This document shows, piece by piece, positions 44,582-56,489 of a DNA stretch of 64,000 bases. Numbering within the stretch: the stretch's first letter is position 1; the number at the start of each line of letters is the position of its first letter. The translations under genes and the position numbers were made by a program. The notes under the pieces were generated by a model. It saw only the letters and a list, made by a program, of their open reading frames with translations, did not search any database and was not told where the DNA came from. The stretch spans positions 107,793,054 to 107,857,053 of the forward strand of contig CM043949.1 in the NCBI GenBank assembly GCA_014529385.2, given 5' to 3'. The stretch is from Adiantum capillus-veneris. Taxonomy: Eukaryota; Streptophyta; Polypodiopsida; Polypodiales; Pteridaceae.

Positions 44582-47500
44582 TATGTTATCCTAGGGGCAC
44601 CATGGTTTGATCGCATGGCTGCCAACATGAAGTTCCCTAAAATGAGAATCTACTTCACCTACAGGGGAAAGAACATGTATATAGATGCTAGTGAGCGTGG
44701 TCGCACTATTCCACTTGTAAATTCTCTTGCTTTTGATAAGTCAATGAAGAGCTCAATTTCTGCGTACATGAGTTTTGTCAAAGAGTCTCTAAAAGATACT
44801 AATGTTTCATCAAATGTAAATGGTAGGAATCAAGAAGAGTTAGACTTGTTTAATTTTCTAAAAGGATTCCAAGATGTGTTCATCGATGATATCCCTATGG
44901 ACTTACCTCCAAAACGAGGGGATGATGACCATCGTATTGAGCTCCTTCCTTGAAGCTCACCAGCTAACAAGCCTCCTTATCGAGTCTCACAAGCTCAACA
45001 AGAGGAGATCATGAGGCAAGTACAAGAGCTGGTAGACAAAGGGATGGTGAGGCCTAGTTCCTCTCCCTTTTGTTCTCCAGTCCTTTTAGTGCAAAAGAAA
45101 GATGGTACATACCGTATGTGTGTGGACTATCGAGCACTAAACCATATCACTATTAAAAATAGATTTCCCGTACCTCGGGTAGAAGATCTGTTTGATAAGC
45201 TACAAGGATCGACCTACTTCAGTAGGATTGACCTTAAGAGTGGCTATCATTAAATAAGGATAGTGGATGAAGATATCTTAAAGACCGCGTTTCGCACAAT
45301 GTTTGGTCTTTATGAATATCTAGTCATGCCTTTTGGCTTGACTAATGCACCAGCTACGTTCAATCGTTTGATGGAGAAAATTTTTAGACCATACCGCAAA
45401 TTCACTGGAGTGTTCTTTGATGATATCATCATCTACTCCAAGTCTTTGGAGGAACATAAGCAACATCTCCAAGTGATTTTTCAAGCATTGAGGGAGAACA
45501 AGTTTTTTCTCAACCAAAAGAAAAGCGGATTCTTCCTTCAAGAGATTCAATACCTAGGTCATATTATCTCTAAAGATGGTATCCAAATGGATCCATCAAA
45601 GTTAGAGGTAATAAAAGCATGGCCTAACCCAAGAAATCTACATGAGCTAAGAAGCTCTGTTGGTATGTGCGCATACTATAGACGCTTCATAGCAAAATTC
45701 TCTCATGTAGTAGGACCATTACACGACTTAACTAAGAAGAACGTTAACTTTGTATGGACTGCTAAGGAGCAAAATGCTTTTGAAAAGCTCAAAGAGAAGC
45801 TTACTTCCCAACCAGTCCTCATGCTTCCGGATCTCTCAAAGCCATTTGAGGTCCAATGTGATGCTTGTGGTGATTGCCTTGGAGCAGTTTTGCTTCAAGA
45901 AGGGCATGCCATAGCATATGAGAGCCGAAGGCTCAATATTGATGAACGAGTCTTGGGCATTTATGAGAAAGAGCTTTTAGCTGTTCTACATGCCCTAGAC
46001 ACATGGAAGCACTACCTATTGGGGACTCCATTTATCCTACGAACCGACCACCAAAGTCTCAAGTATTTCATGACGCAAACCAAGCTTTCCGACAAACAAA
46101 TGAGGTGGGCAAATTTTCTTTCGCAATTTGATTTCCATATTGCTCACATAGCTGGTAAGCAATAATCAAGTGGTCGATGCACTTTCACGATGACCCAAAG
46201 TTAATGCGGTGTCTATAGCTACTCACAATGATCTATCCTGTATGATAGATGAGTATGCTACTGACCCTGACTTTAGAGACATAATGTCAGCCCTTGCTTT
46301 GGGGAAGAAAGAGGAACCATTCACCTTGCAGGATGGTTATCTTCTCCACGGCAATAGGCTATGTGTTACCCATTCCCTTCGTGAGAAATTTATGTATGAA
46401 TCCCATGCTCCTCCATATGCGGGGCATAGAGGTATTCAACCTACTCTCCGAGGAGTAGAGACGTACTTCTATTGGCCTACCATGAAAGTGGACATACAAG
46501 AGTATGTTTCAAAATGTGTAGTATGCCAAAAGACCAAGTATGATAGAGGGAAGCAACCTGGATTACTCCAGCCATTGCCTATTCCAAATTCACCATGGGA
46601 GAGTATATCCATGGATTTCATCTTTGGATTACCCAAGTCTATCCATGGGAATACAGGAATATGGACAATAGTTGACAGGTTTAGCAAGCAAGCACATTTT
46701 ATTCCTGTCAAAAAGACTATTAAGGCACATCAAATGGCAACTCTCTTCATATCTCATATTTTCAAGCACCATGGATTACCCACATCCATCGTGTCAGATA
46801 GAGATCCTAGAATGACCAGTAATTTCTGGAAAGGTCTCTTTGACAATCTAGGAACAAGATTGAATTTCTCTTCGCCCTATCACCCACAAACGGATGGCCA
46901 AAGTGAGATAGCCAATCTCACGATACTCGATCTACTCAAGACTTATGTTACCGAAGTAGATCAACGCTCACAATGGGAAAAGTACTTACCTCTTGTAGAG
47001 TATGCCTACAATAATACTGTACATACCTCTACGGGAAAAGCATCTTTTGAGATCATTGAGGGAAGACCTAAAAGTCCCTTGCTACTCAAAGTACATGGGA
47101 AGATCTTCGCCGCCGATGAGTATAGCCGTGACCTACAAGAATCTTTTCAAAAGATTAGGGAGGCTATATCCATATCTCAACAAAGGCAAAAAGCTGCTGC
47201 TGATAAGCACAGAAGAGTCTTAATGTTCAAAAAAATGATTGGGTCTTACTCAAGTTTCCTAAGGCTCGATTAAGGCAAACGACGGGCAAAAATCCTACGG
47301 GCCATCAAAAGTATTATGCTAAACTAGCAGAAAGATACTATGGTCCTTTCCAAATCTTGAAGCCCATCAATGAGACGGCTTATCAACTCAAGTTGCCCAA
47401 CCATTGGATCATACACAATGCCTTTCATGTAAGCCTTCTTAAGCCCTACAAAGGAGAGCCACCAACTGAACCAATTATTGAAGACCCTCCCGAAGTTGAA

Positions 47501-47692
47501 GACCAAGAAGAGGTGCTACAACCCGAAGCTGTTCTTCAGCATGAAGACAAGGTTATACGACATGGTAAGGTTATCCGACGGTATCTTATTAAGTTCAAAA
47601 ATTATCCTTTTGAAGATGCTAGATGGATGCAAGGAATACAGCTTGAGGATATTATGAACCTTGTCAATGCTTACAATGCTACATTAGAGTAA
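44582..47692 (+). pseudogene. Gypsy protease end, RT, RNase H, integrase and chromodomain
   Basis: Continues the gypsy frame after the copia: ILGAPWFDRM (protease), RT with LVMPFGLTNAPATF and FFDDIIIYS (about 45410-45440), RNase H to about 46165, integrase finger (HAPPYAGHRG ... CVVCQK), SMDFIFG, SDRDPRM and HPQTDGQSE (D, D, E), then the GPFQIL module and a chromodomain-like end ([23 protein letters not shown]). Stops: TGA 44951-44953, TAA 45251-45253 (before IRIVDEDI), TGA 46191-46193. Frame changes fall near 46163 and in an A7 run at 47229-47235. The final stop is at 47692. Catalytic residues are kept, so loss is due to the reading-frame lesions and the copia insertion. Confidence 0.95.
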
Positions 47693-48038
47693 AAAAATGT
47701 ACAAATTTCTTTTAAATGACTCATGTTTTTGTCTTATAAGACTAGTCCTCTTTTTAATTGTGCACAAATTTAACTAGTATGCATGCTTAGAATCATGTTT
47801 GTGATGACGAGGTCTCTCAAACACCAAGTAGAATTTGTCACTCTACTTTGGGAGAATGAAATGGACTAAAGAGTAGACATGCTTGCGGCAGCTATGTCTC
47901 CCAAGCACCAAATGGATTAGTCATCCATCTTGGAAAGATGTCGTAGGGTAAAAAGGGATCCTCTACCCGCTAAGTAAAATTGACTAATGACTAAGGCTTT
48001 ATCTCTTCTACCTCATAGTCGAGGACGACTATGATTTC
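47693..48038 (+). other. 3' untranslated region of the gypsy
   Basis: AT-rich sequence between the chromodomain stop and the polypurine tract. No gene is seen. Confidence 0.7.
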
Positions 48039-48051
48039 AAGAGAAAGGTAA
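48039..48051 (+). other. Polypurine tract of the gypsy
   Basis: AAGAGAAAGGTAA directly before the 3' LTR start TGTCAT. Confidence 0.75.
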
Positions 48052-49089
48052 TGTCATAAAATCTAATATCTAATATCTAACCAACCCAAATGATTTTCTC
48101 ATATTAAATTGATCACTTAATGTGGGAGAATAAACGGGAACAAGTGTTAAGATATAGACATGTGCTTATAGATCTATCTCAACATGGGGCCAATGGTAAA
48201 GGGGCCCAAATGAGAGATGGTCTATCAAAGAGCAAGGCTAACAAATGGAGCATAATAACTTAGGGTTAGCTTCATTGAAGACGTCCAATAATGTGTGTAA
48301 AAGGACTTTGACCTTAGGTAAGCTAGGGCTGAGCTTGAGGCGCGGGAACCCGACCCAGCTCGAGGTGCTTGTCCTGCTTGTCATGCTTGATGACTAAGGT
48401 GCTTGAGGTGCTTGATGATTGTGTGCTATGCAAAATGCAAGAGCTCCCTCTCCTTCTCCATGCAAGTAGAGGTTGAGAGCCTACACCAACACTCTTGGAT
48501 ATGGAGTGCAAATCCAACCAAGAGCCATGCTTCAATGCTTAAGCTTGCCATCTCCTGCTTCTTCATTACTATGCTATTATGTATGCTAGCAACAAGAGTT
48601 ATGATAAGTGAGGAACTAATTCTTTCTCCTACGAAATGTTTCTTCTTCCTCTTCCCTACCCTCATTCCCTGCTAGCTCTCTCCACCTTCGAAGGTGTTTG
48701 AGGTCTTGGGACTGAGGCTTGGGATAGTTAAAGCTTTCTTCAAGTTTATGTTATGTTTGTGATGCATGAAGCTTTCCATCTTCATTGCATCACCTAGGTC
48801 ACAAGGAACACAAAGATTGTATTGTAACAAGTCTCTCTTAATGGGAGAAATCATAATACAAATGCCTATTGGAGGGGGGACCGGCTCCACATAAATCCGG
48901 TCCTCAACTGTTGTCATGTTCTCTAAATTCTCTCTCTTGCAAAATTATTGTTCATGCCAAGTTAACTAATTGCTATGATTATGTTGCTATCTTCAACTAT
49001 GTTCACCCGCTATGCTCACAAAGTCATTTCTCAAAAGTACTTTCATTAATTTCCGCTACTCTCAAGTTAAATAGGCCAATTCCATTACA
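48052..49089 (+). repeat. 3' LTR of the nested gypsy
   Basis: 1,038 bp, same ends as 35905-36942, followed at 49090 by the target duplication GTTGT. Short open frames inside both LTRs are shadows of the repeat. Confidence 0.97.
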
Positions 49090-49732
49090 GTTGTCACCAC
49101 TACCAGCCTTCTTCTTTGCACCAGCACACTTGATCCCACCAACCTTGTTAGCACCAACCTTCCTGTCACCATCAACCTTCTCTTCAACCTCGCTAAAATT
49201 TTCACCACCAGACACATTAATAGCATCATCAAACTCACCAACAGAATTTTCACCTCCAGCTTTCACTTCAGTGTGCTCAACATTTGCAGGTGACTTCTTA
49301 TCACCAACCTTTTCTTTGCCAACCTTTCTATATGCAGCATTGTCATTAGCAACCCCAACTTGAGGTGCCTTGGGATAAGCACTATGGTATGCCACATTCA
49401 CTAAGAAACACATTTGCACTCATGTTGCCTCCATCTAGGTCTATGACCTCATTAACCCTCTCTCCTTGTCTCAAGACCCCCTTCCTCTCTTCAATGTTCA
49501 CAGTATTGTCAGCATCAAAAGCATCCTCATTGTGCATAGCACTGTCCAAGACCTCTTGCCATGCCTGAAATCCTTTTCCCTCCATAGTAATAGCACCGAG
49601 GTCCTCCAACTTTTCATTTACATTCTTCCATGTATCATCATGTTGGAACATGTTGGAAGCAGCCGAGTTTTTATGAAATTTTGATTTTATGGGCCTCAGA
49701 GCCCATCCCATGTTTGTGAACCCCAACAACAC
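49090..49732 (-). pseudogene. Upstream part of the Lys/Gly-rich ORF split by the gypsy
   Basis: On the minus strand 49419-49090 reads through Lys/Gly/Val-rich repeats (KVGKEKVGDKKS, GANKVGGIKCAGAKKK) straight into the segment now at 35899 once the insertion is removed. Just upstream in another frame, 49732-49382 encodes MLLGFTNMGWALRPIKSKF and WQEVLDSAMHNEDAFDADN, which probably belongs to the same gene after a frameshift or across an intron. The product is not recognised. It appears to have been a repetitive, charged, nuclear-type protein upstream of an FCP1/HAD-like domain. Confidence 0.5.
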
Positions 49733-49926
49733 TTCCTCTACCTACATTCACCAAAAGAGGAAACACAAGTTTTGATCACATGAGATGCACAAGTAACCCA
49801 AAAAAATTCCATGCAAAAAGAAATCGTAGTAAAAAATGGATTGTCCCAAAATCCAAGCCTTTGCTTCCACGAGAAATTACAACCAGATTTATCAGAGACT
49901 ACATTCGAATGCAATATTTAACTAAA

Positions 49927-50157
49927 TCATAGAGGATGGTATAGGTGTCTACATGCTAGCATGAAGCTCCCCCCGACTATAGAAGCCTCCAAGGACTCCT
50001 CACAAGTCACAATGGTGCCAAACACATGGATTGTGTTCTTTGCATTGAGGGTATGCAGCCTTGGAAACAAACTGAATGTCTTACCATTCCTAGCATCGAC
50101 AATCTTTTTCTGCACAAAATCATAATGTATTTTCTCTTTCATGCTCTCATTTTGCAA
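49927..50157 (-). pseudogene. Possible further exon of the same minus-strand gene
   Basis: A 77-codon open stretch (KIHYDFVQKKIVDARNGK, TIHVFGTIVTCEESLEAS) on the same strand and upstream of the split ORF. Composition looks coding, but no family is recognised and splice sites are not proven. Confidence 0.35.
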
Positions 50158-50249
50158 AAGCTGTTTATACTCTTCTGAAAAAATATTTCAAAGGATTAAA
50201 CATAAATATGCAAGGAAGTATCAAACTAAGGGAATAGCAAAGCCATTGG

Positions 50250-51480
50250 AAATTACTCAAGTGTACAAAAAGTTCTACATTAAATAATAGAACCAAAGAG
50301 AGCCAAACAATCAACAAACCTCAAGAAGTGCTAGGAAGTACTGGACGCTCAATAAGTACCAAGATGATAAATAGCCAAATTGATCAAACAACAACAAAGA
50401 GAGCCAAAGCACCAAAAGCCTCAAGACACGCCAAGAAGTACCAAATGATTTAAAAGTACCAAGATGATAAAGTATGAAATTATCAAAAGGCACCAAGGAA
50501 ATCCAAAGCACTAAAAAACCTCAAGATGTGCCTAGAAGTACCAAACGACTGAAAAGTACCAAGGTGAAAAAGTCTCAAATCATCAAATAGCACCAAAGGG
50601 AGCAAAGCCCGATAACCTCTAAAGTGTTTGAAAGTACCGAACAAGTACAAAATACCACGATGAAAAAGTATCATATTATCAAACAACACCAAAGAGAGTC
50701 AAAGCATTAAATAACCTCACGAAGTATCAAATGATTTAAAAGTACCTTGGTGACAAACTACCAAGTTTACTAGCAATACCAAACAATCAAAAAATCTCAA
50801 GAAGTGCCATGAAGTACCAAAAAATTGAAAAGTACTAAGAATAAAGAATACCAAATCATCAAACAACACTAAAGGGAGCCAAAGCATTAAAAAGTCAAGA
50901 AGGTGTTTAGAAGTACCAAACGACAAAAAAGTACCAAGGTGAGAAGTACCAAATAATTAAGCAATAGTAAAGGTAGTTAAAGAACTTATGAAGTGCTTGG
51001 AAGTACCAAATGACTAAAAAATCTCAAGGTGACAGAGTACCAAATTATCAAACAACATCAAAGAGAGCCAAAAAATCAAATAGGACCAAAGGATTTAAAA
51101 AAATCAAGAAGTGCCACAAAGTTCCAAATGATTTAGAACGTTACAAGAAGTATAAAAAATACCAAATTATCAAATAACACCAAGGAGATTCAAACAACCA
51201 AACAACCTCAAGAAGTGCCAACATATTAAATAGCACCAAAAGTGCACAAAAGTATCTTTCTATCAAGAAAGCCAAGCAACCAAAAATCTCAAGCAGTTCC
51301 CCCGAAAGTACCAAAGATACCTAGTGAGAACCTTGTGCTTGATAATATAACAAATAACCAAACACCATCAAAGAGAGCCACACATCAAAAAATAAAAGAA
51401 GTTCCAAGAGGTATCCAAGAGATTGATAAAGTACCAAACTGAACATAACTTGCACAAACATAATCACCAAATGATCAATG
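50250..51480 (-). repeat. Tandem array, ~95-bp units rich in AGTACCAAA
   Basis: The landmark GAAGTACCAAAYGA..AAAAGTACC recurs at about 50432, 50534, 50629, 50718, 50810, 50910 and 50998, a period of roughly 90-100 bp, with looser copies on both sides. The motif orientation is opposite to that of the 29.9-31.65 kb array. It lies between exon-like segments of the minus-strand gene, so it could be intronic or part of a transposon end. Confidence 0.85.
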
Positions 51481-51699
51481 AGCAGCAAGAGTGAACAAAC
51501 ATAAACACCAAATGGTCATTAAGAAAAACAACAATAATAGTATCCAAATAGTGTAGAACCACAAGGGTAGACTACCTCTTGGTGATGAAGCTCTAATTTT
51601 AGCCTCTTCATCTCATCAAAAACTCCATGTCACTACAACAATTACCTACTCGTAGGCCAATTCAACCTCCACCTCATTATCTCATCCAAGGCAACAAGA

Positions 51700-52234
51700 A
51701 TCTCTTGTAGATGATGTTCATGTTGCACTTCCAAGGAGGCGATATCTTCCATTATGCTTATTGCAACACTTTCTTTACCACCATACACCAACAACTCATC
51801 CTTCTTCTCCTAGATGAAAGCCTTAAGATCAGTCAAATGTGCCAATGTATCCAACCCATTCCATGGCATCCTTTCAACAATTGTATCTAAATCAACAACA
51901 TAATTTGCAATTGGCTTTGAATAGAGATCCCGTTTTTGAGTGCAGAGTTGCTTCCACTTTGTGTCATACGAGGCTTCTTGTCAACATGTTGTTGACCTCC
52001 ATGGGAGGCACCGTTGATTCTCCTTTAGGTTTCAAGTTTTCTCTCCATCCTTGCAAGATTTCTCTTACAGTGGTTTACTACGCCCTCATTGAAGTGAGCC
52101 CATGCCATCTTATGGCCTCTAGGGTCCTTTGTGACTGCATGGCATCTCTCATAAGAATAACGCCGTGCTAACTTGCCTATTATTTTTCCACACGAGGGGG
52201 AGCTTGATATACCTTGTAGTATAAAAACTTGCAA
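51700..52234 (-). pseudogene. Possible upstream exon(s) of the minus-strand gene
   Basis: 52025-52234 reads KIIGKLARRYSYERC and HKMAWAHFNEGVVNHCKRN. In another frame 51700-51900 reads ERMPWNGLDTLAHLTDLKAF, a stop, then EKKDELLVYGGKESVAISIM and EVQHEHHLQEILVALDEI. The latter has coiled-coil character. One stop and one frame change indicate decay. The family is not recognised. Confidence 0.4.
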
Positions 52235-52599
52235 TCATTATACATATGCGGATGCAAATGATTTAGGTATATCTTTGAATTCTTTTAGTACTTCTACTTT
52301 AACAATAAGCCATTAGTATGTAGGGAGATCTTCTCATCATGCAAAGCTTTCCCTCAAGGATTAATCCATACTCTTCATGTAGCTCTTCTATTTGTAGCAA
52401 AACTTTGTTTGTTGAGGACGATTCATCCATTCAATTTTTACTTGACATGTGAGAAATGAAGACCACTTAGACCTGTCCTTTTTCTCCTCAAACTGTTGGC
52501 AAACAATACCAAATTCGGTACTCCAAATTACCAAACCTCCATGCAAAGGTTTCATTCAAGCATGCATGCAACACATCCAAACTGCAACAAATACAACAA

Positions 52600-55500
52600 C
52601 TCAAATAAAGTTTCATTCACCTCTCCTGTTGGATGACTTTGCCTCCTAATCATCATGGAGCACAGAGGCTTGCTTGGAGTCCTCTACTCTCTACCTTTTC
52701 TTAACACTTGTTCATGTGTTTGGCATGCTTCTGGTCTATACCTCAGGTGATGGTGATGGGTAGGACCTAGATTGATGATGAAGGGGGATTTTACTACGCC
52801 TTTACTGCCCTTTTATATTTGGGCTTGCTTTGTGGCGAGTCTATGGGATAAGCCTTGCATGATGGAGCCCAAAGAAGAGCACACAACACAATAGCTGCCC
52901 TTGCAGTAGAATATGGAGCAGACATGGCACAAATCGATAGAGGAGTGTAGCAACATAGAGTTGGGGAAAGGCAACATAGAAGTGCAAGAGGACAACCTGC
53001 ATGACATTCAAACGCTCAACACTACATGATGATACTACCCTCCTTCACACAAGTGTTGGGGACCCACGATCTTCGTTTGGCCCAATAATGATTTTCCTTT
53101 TGTTCAGAATTGATATACTTCTTGAAGTCAAGGTATTCCATCCAAAATACAAAAAGGAACTTATCTCTAGATGTACCCAGCAGGTGAAAAAAATTGAGCC
53201 TTTTTTTGTACCACCAAAGCTTTCTTTCAACCCAAGTCCAATCCTCTCGTTGAAATTGCATAATGACATTTATGATAATGAATGTGCGATGTGATGTGGG
53301 CACTTACTCATCTATTACTCTACGTTGCACTGAATTTATATTTGTTGTACACAAATGTTACAACAATTTATAAAAGGTATAAACCAGTGTCACAATATTG
53401 TTCAAGTGAGAAATAGCACATTTGAAGTACTATGGATGTATAGATAGTGAGCTACATCGCAAGTTTTTGCTAGCTCTTGTCTAAGGTCTTGTTTGAGTAG
53501 TTCACACATAGTGGACAACTTGACTACTTTGGCCATATAAGAAACATAATAATTAGAGATTATTTTTAAAAAAATTGACATATTTATCTTCAATATAATT
53601 AAGGGTTGTCATTACTGGAGCCATCAACAATACATGCGAAGATAAGAGAGACCTCATCCAAGAGAAACATTGCCTTTGTTTTAGAATTGACAAGGGATCC
53701 AAAGGTTAAGGAGAACCTAACAAAACCCAAATGGTTGTTCATGGTTCAAATAGCTCCACAAAGCAAACAATTATGTGAAGGGTTGGATACAGGAGAGGAA
53801 CCTATCAGAGAGGAGTAGGTAGACGAGCTGACCGAGATGATGCATGTGAAGATATTGAGGTTGAGGTTGCTACCTTTGGCTAGGTCAAAGGTATCCCATG
53901 CATAAATTGGCCGTGAACAAGTATATAAAGAGGAGACCAATGCAATGAGAGATATAGCTCAAGGATAGAGATGCACAAATCCAGATCGAGATACATTTTT
54001 TAGGTGCATCGGATTTGCTAAAGGATGAGATATTGTTTTTTTTATAATGAATCTCTTGTATTTTCACTTGGACATCAATGAGCTCAACACTAGGTTTGTG
54101 TTTGAGGCATTTAAGTGGCTTGAGCCACATTAGTGGCTTGACACCTCATTCTAGAAAATTGGTTTAAAGACTACCTAATTTTCATTAAACCATGAACATA
54201 GGATATCAATGAGATCCTATCACATAGAAGAAAATTTTAGTATATCATTTATCCCAAAAAAGTGCAAAACAAACAAGTTGACAGTCTTTTTTTTTTGAAA
54301 ATAGTATATGCATAAATTCTTCTTGTATGCATGTCCAAGTATTTTTCAAAAAAAGTTTCAATTTCCTTTCAAGGTTTTTTAGGAGTCTACATGAGATATC
54401 AAAACTTTTGAGCAAGCTATATTCGATTGTACCTAAAAAATGGCCCTTGAAAAATACTAAATGATATCAACTTATTTCTTTCTACTTTTTCAACTCCCTA
54501 CATGCCTTGAGCACAAATCCCTCAAAGGTTTTGGTGCGTTTTTCTATGGTTCATGAGAACAAGAATTCACCAGAAACCTACTTATAGCCACTGAAGTGGC
54601 TTATGTTTACACAATCCTAGTGTTGAATTGGTGGCTTTTAACCCTGATAACTATCCCACTTTCTATTACTTTAATTCTATATAGTTTGTTAAGTTATAGC
54701 TGGCTAATGATATCAATCCTTTTTATTCTCCATCCTTTTCCTTTCTTGTCACCTTGGCAACAATGATTCTTGAACAACTCACATGGTAAAAGATGATCTG
54801 ATGGTAGTCTTCATTCTTGATTCTTTTCCTTTCTTATTGCCTTGGTGGCAATGAGCCCTCACTAGTTCCCACAATTTCTTATTAGTTTCACCCTTGATCA
54901 ACATGCCATGGAACAAACATACTGCAACAAATCATATAGTTAGAGTCTAGATGCTCTTCTAGATTTGTTTCTTACCCAAGGGACATAGCTTCAAATTGCA
55001 ATTAAATCTCTAATCAACTTGATTAGAGATTTTTGGGAATTTTACCTATTTATGGATATTGTGGTTTGTGGGTGCTTGGTAGGACATGCCTTCATATGAA
55101 CAACAATATAACTACTTAATCCTAATATAAAGAGGTGCTCACATCTCAAGAGAGACACACTCAACTCCATTAGAAACCCTCCTTGAAGTTTCTTCTTTTT
55201 GTGTTCTTGAAATTGTATTTCAACCGTCATTAGAGTTGCATGCATCCTTTGTCTCTCAAGTTCTTGGCATACCTACTTTTCCCCAGAGTCACAACATTGA
55301 ACACATGCAAATGCTAACACAACAACGGAAGCAAGGTGGTGGCATTTGTTTGAGCGGCCTAGCTATATGCCAACTTTCATGGCTAAAATATGGGATGGTG
55401 CTGTAACAAATTCTAAATCTCAACCAAGTGGCGGTGCACATGCAAAGATTACTAAAAAAAAACTCAAACAACGCATGTGGTTGTAAGAAAAATACTTTAA

Positions 55501-56290
55501 AAAGTAAAAAAGCCGCTTTTGGTGGGGACTTTAGGATCCGTCTTGGGAGTTTTTTTGGATCGCGCATAGAGGAAGTTGAAAAACTGATTTTTTAATAAGA
55601 AGAGAATCTTTATGAGCTTTTGGAGCAAGATCAAACCATTCCTGTTGTTTCTTGGTTCCTAGCAAGTTTCAATTCAGTACGCATGATGTTATGTACTCCA
55701 AGGTTCTCAAATGTGATGCCTTTCTTTACAATCACATAGCTCTACTCTGAGACTCTGCATGCAACTACTGCATCACTAGTGTCAAGCATTTTTGTTCCTT
55801 TAATGCTCATGGAGTTCAATGGCCATGGTTATCACATACCTTACACATCTTCGTCGATAGTGCTGCAAGGTTCATTTGTAGAAGCATTCAATGCCCTATG
55901 CTTATTGCTGCCTGCAAGGTAGAAATGGCAGTGCAAATTCAGAAGAATGCTCAACTTAATTGCCTCATAAGGACATATTTTGGTGCAGCACTTCTCAAAA
56001 TAACAATTCACAACACTAATGCGCATGCAATTATAATGCAGTTAAGCCGGAAGCAAAAGTAGGATTCAGGTTGCATGTAGAAAAATTGCAAAACTTAGGA
56101 GAGGATCAAAATTGAGTTGAAGTTTACAAATAGCCCTTTATCCTATGGGTGATGAATGCTACAAATAGTCCAAAGGTTTTTATTTTAGCCTATAACACAT
56201 CCAACAAGCTCAAAGTTCAAGCTTTCTTTAGGTTTGCTTTTCTTTAGTGTAGTTTAGAGAACCACCATCCCAAACCCTTTTGTGGAGAGA
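52600..56290. other. AT-rich non-coding region
   Basis: Only short, unsupported open frames on both strands. I see no RNA gene, transposon terminus or recognisable protein. Confidence 0.5.
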
Positions 56291-56296
56291 TGTGTA

Positions 56297-56480
56297 TGTC
56301 ACAAAAATAGAGTCACATCCTCATCCTCATCATGTAGCTGTTATAGTCATTCCCATCATAATCACTTCCATTGGGACAGTGACCTAGTGAATGTCACAAA
56401 AACAGAGTCGCATCCGCATCCTCATCCTCATGATGTAGCCGTTATAGTCATAACCACTCCCATTGGGTTAACAACCTAGT
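56297..56480. repeat. Two-copy 95-bp tandem duplication
   Basis: Units start at 56297 and 56392 (TGTCACAAAAAYAGAGTC..), share CATCCTCATCMTCATGATGTAG-like and TTATAGTCAT strings, and differ by scattered substitutions. Confidence 0.8.
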
Positions 56481-56489
56481 ACATTGAAG

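Larger units (their letters stand above)
35905..49089 (+). mobile_element. Complete Ty3/gypsy chromovirus with nested copia
   Basis: 13,185 bp bounded by two 1,038-bp LTRs beginning TGTCATAAAA and ending CCATTACA, and flanked by the 5-bp direct duplication GTTGT (35900-35904 and 49090-49094). The primer site follows the left LTR and a purine tract precedes the right LTR. Removing the internal copia (39013-44581 plus one target copy) leaves about 7.6 kb. The LTRs differ at roughly a dozen positions by eye, so insertion is fairly recent, yet gag-pol already has stops and frameshifts. Confidence 0.95.
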
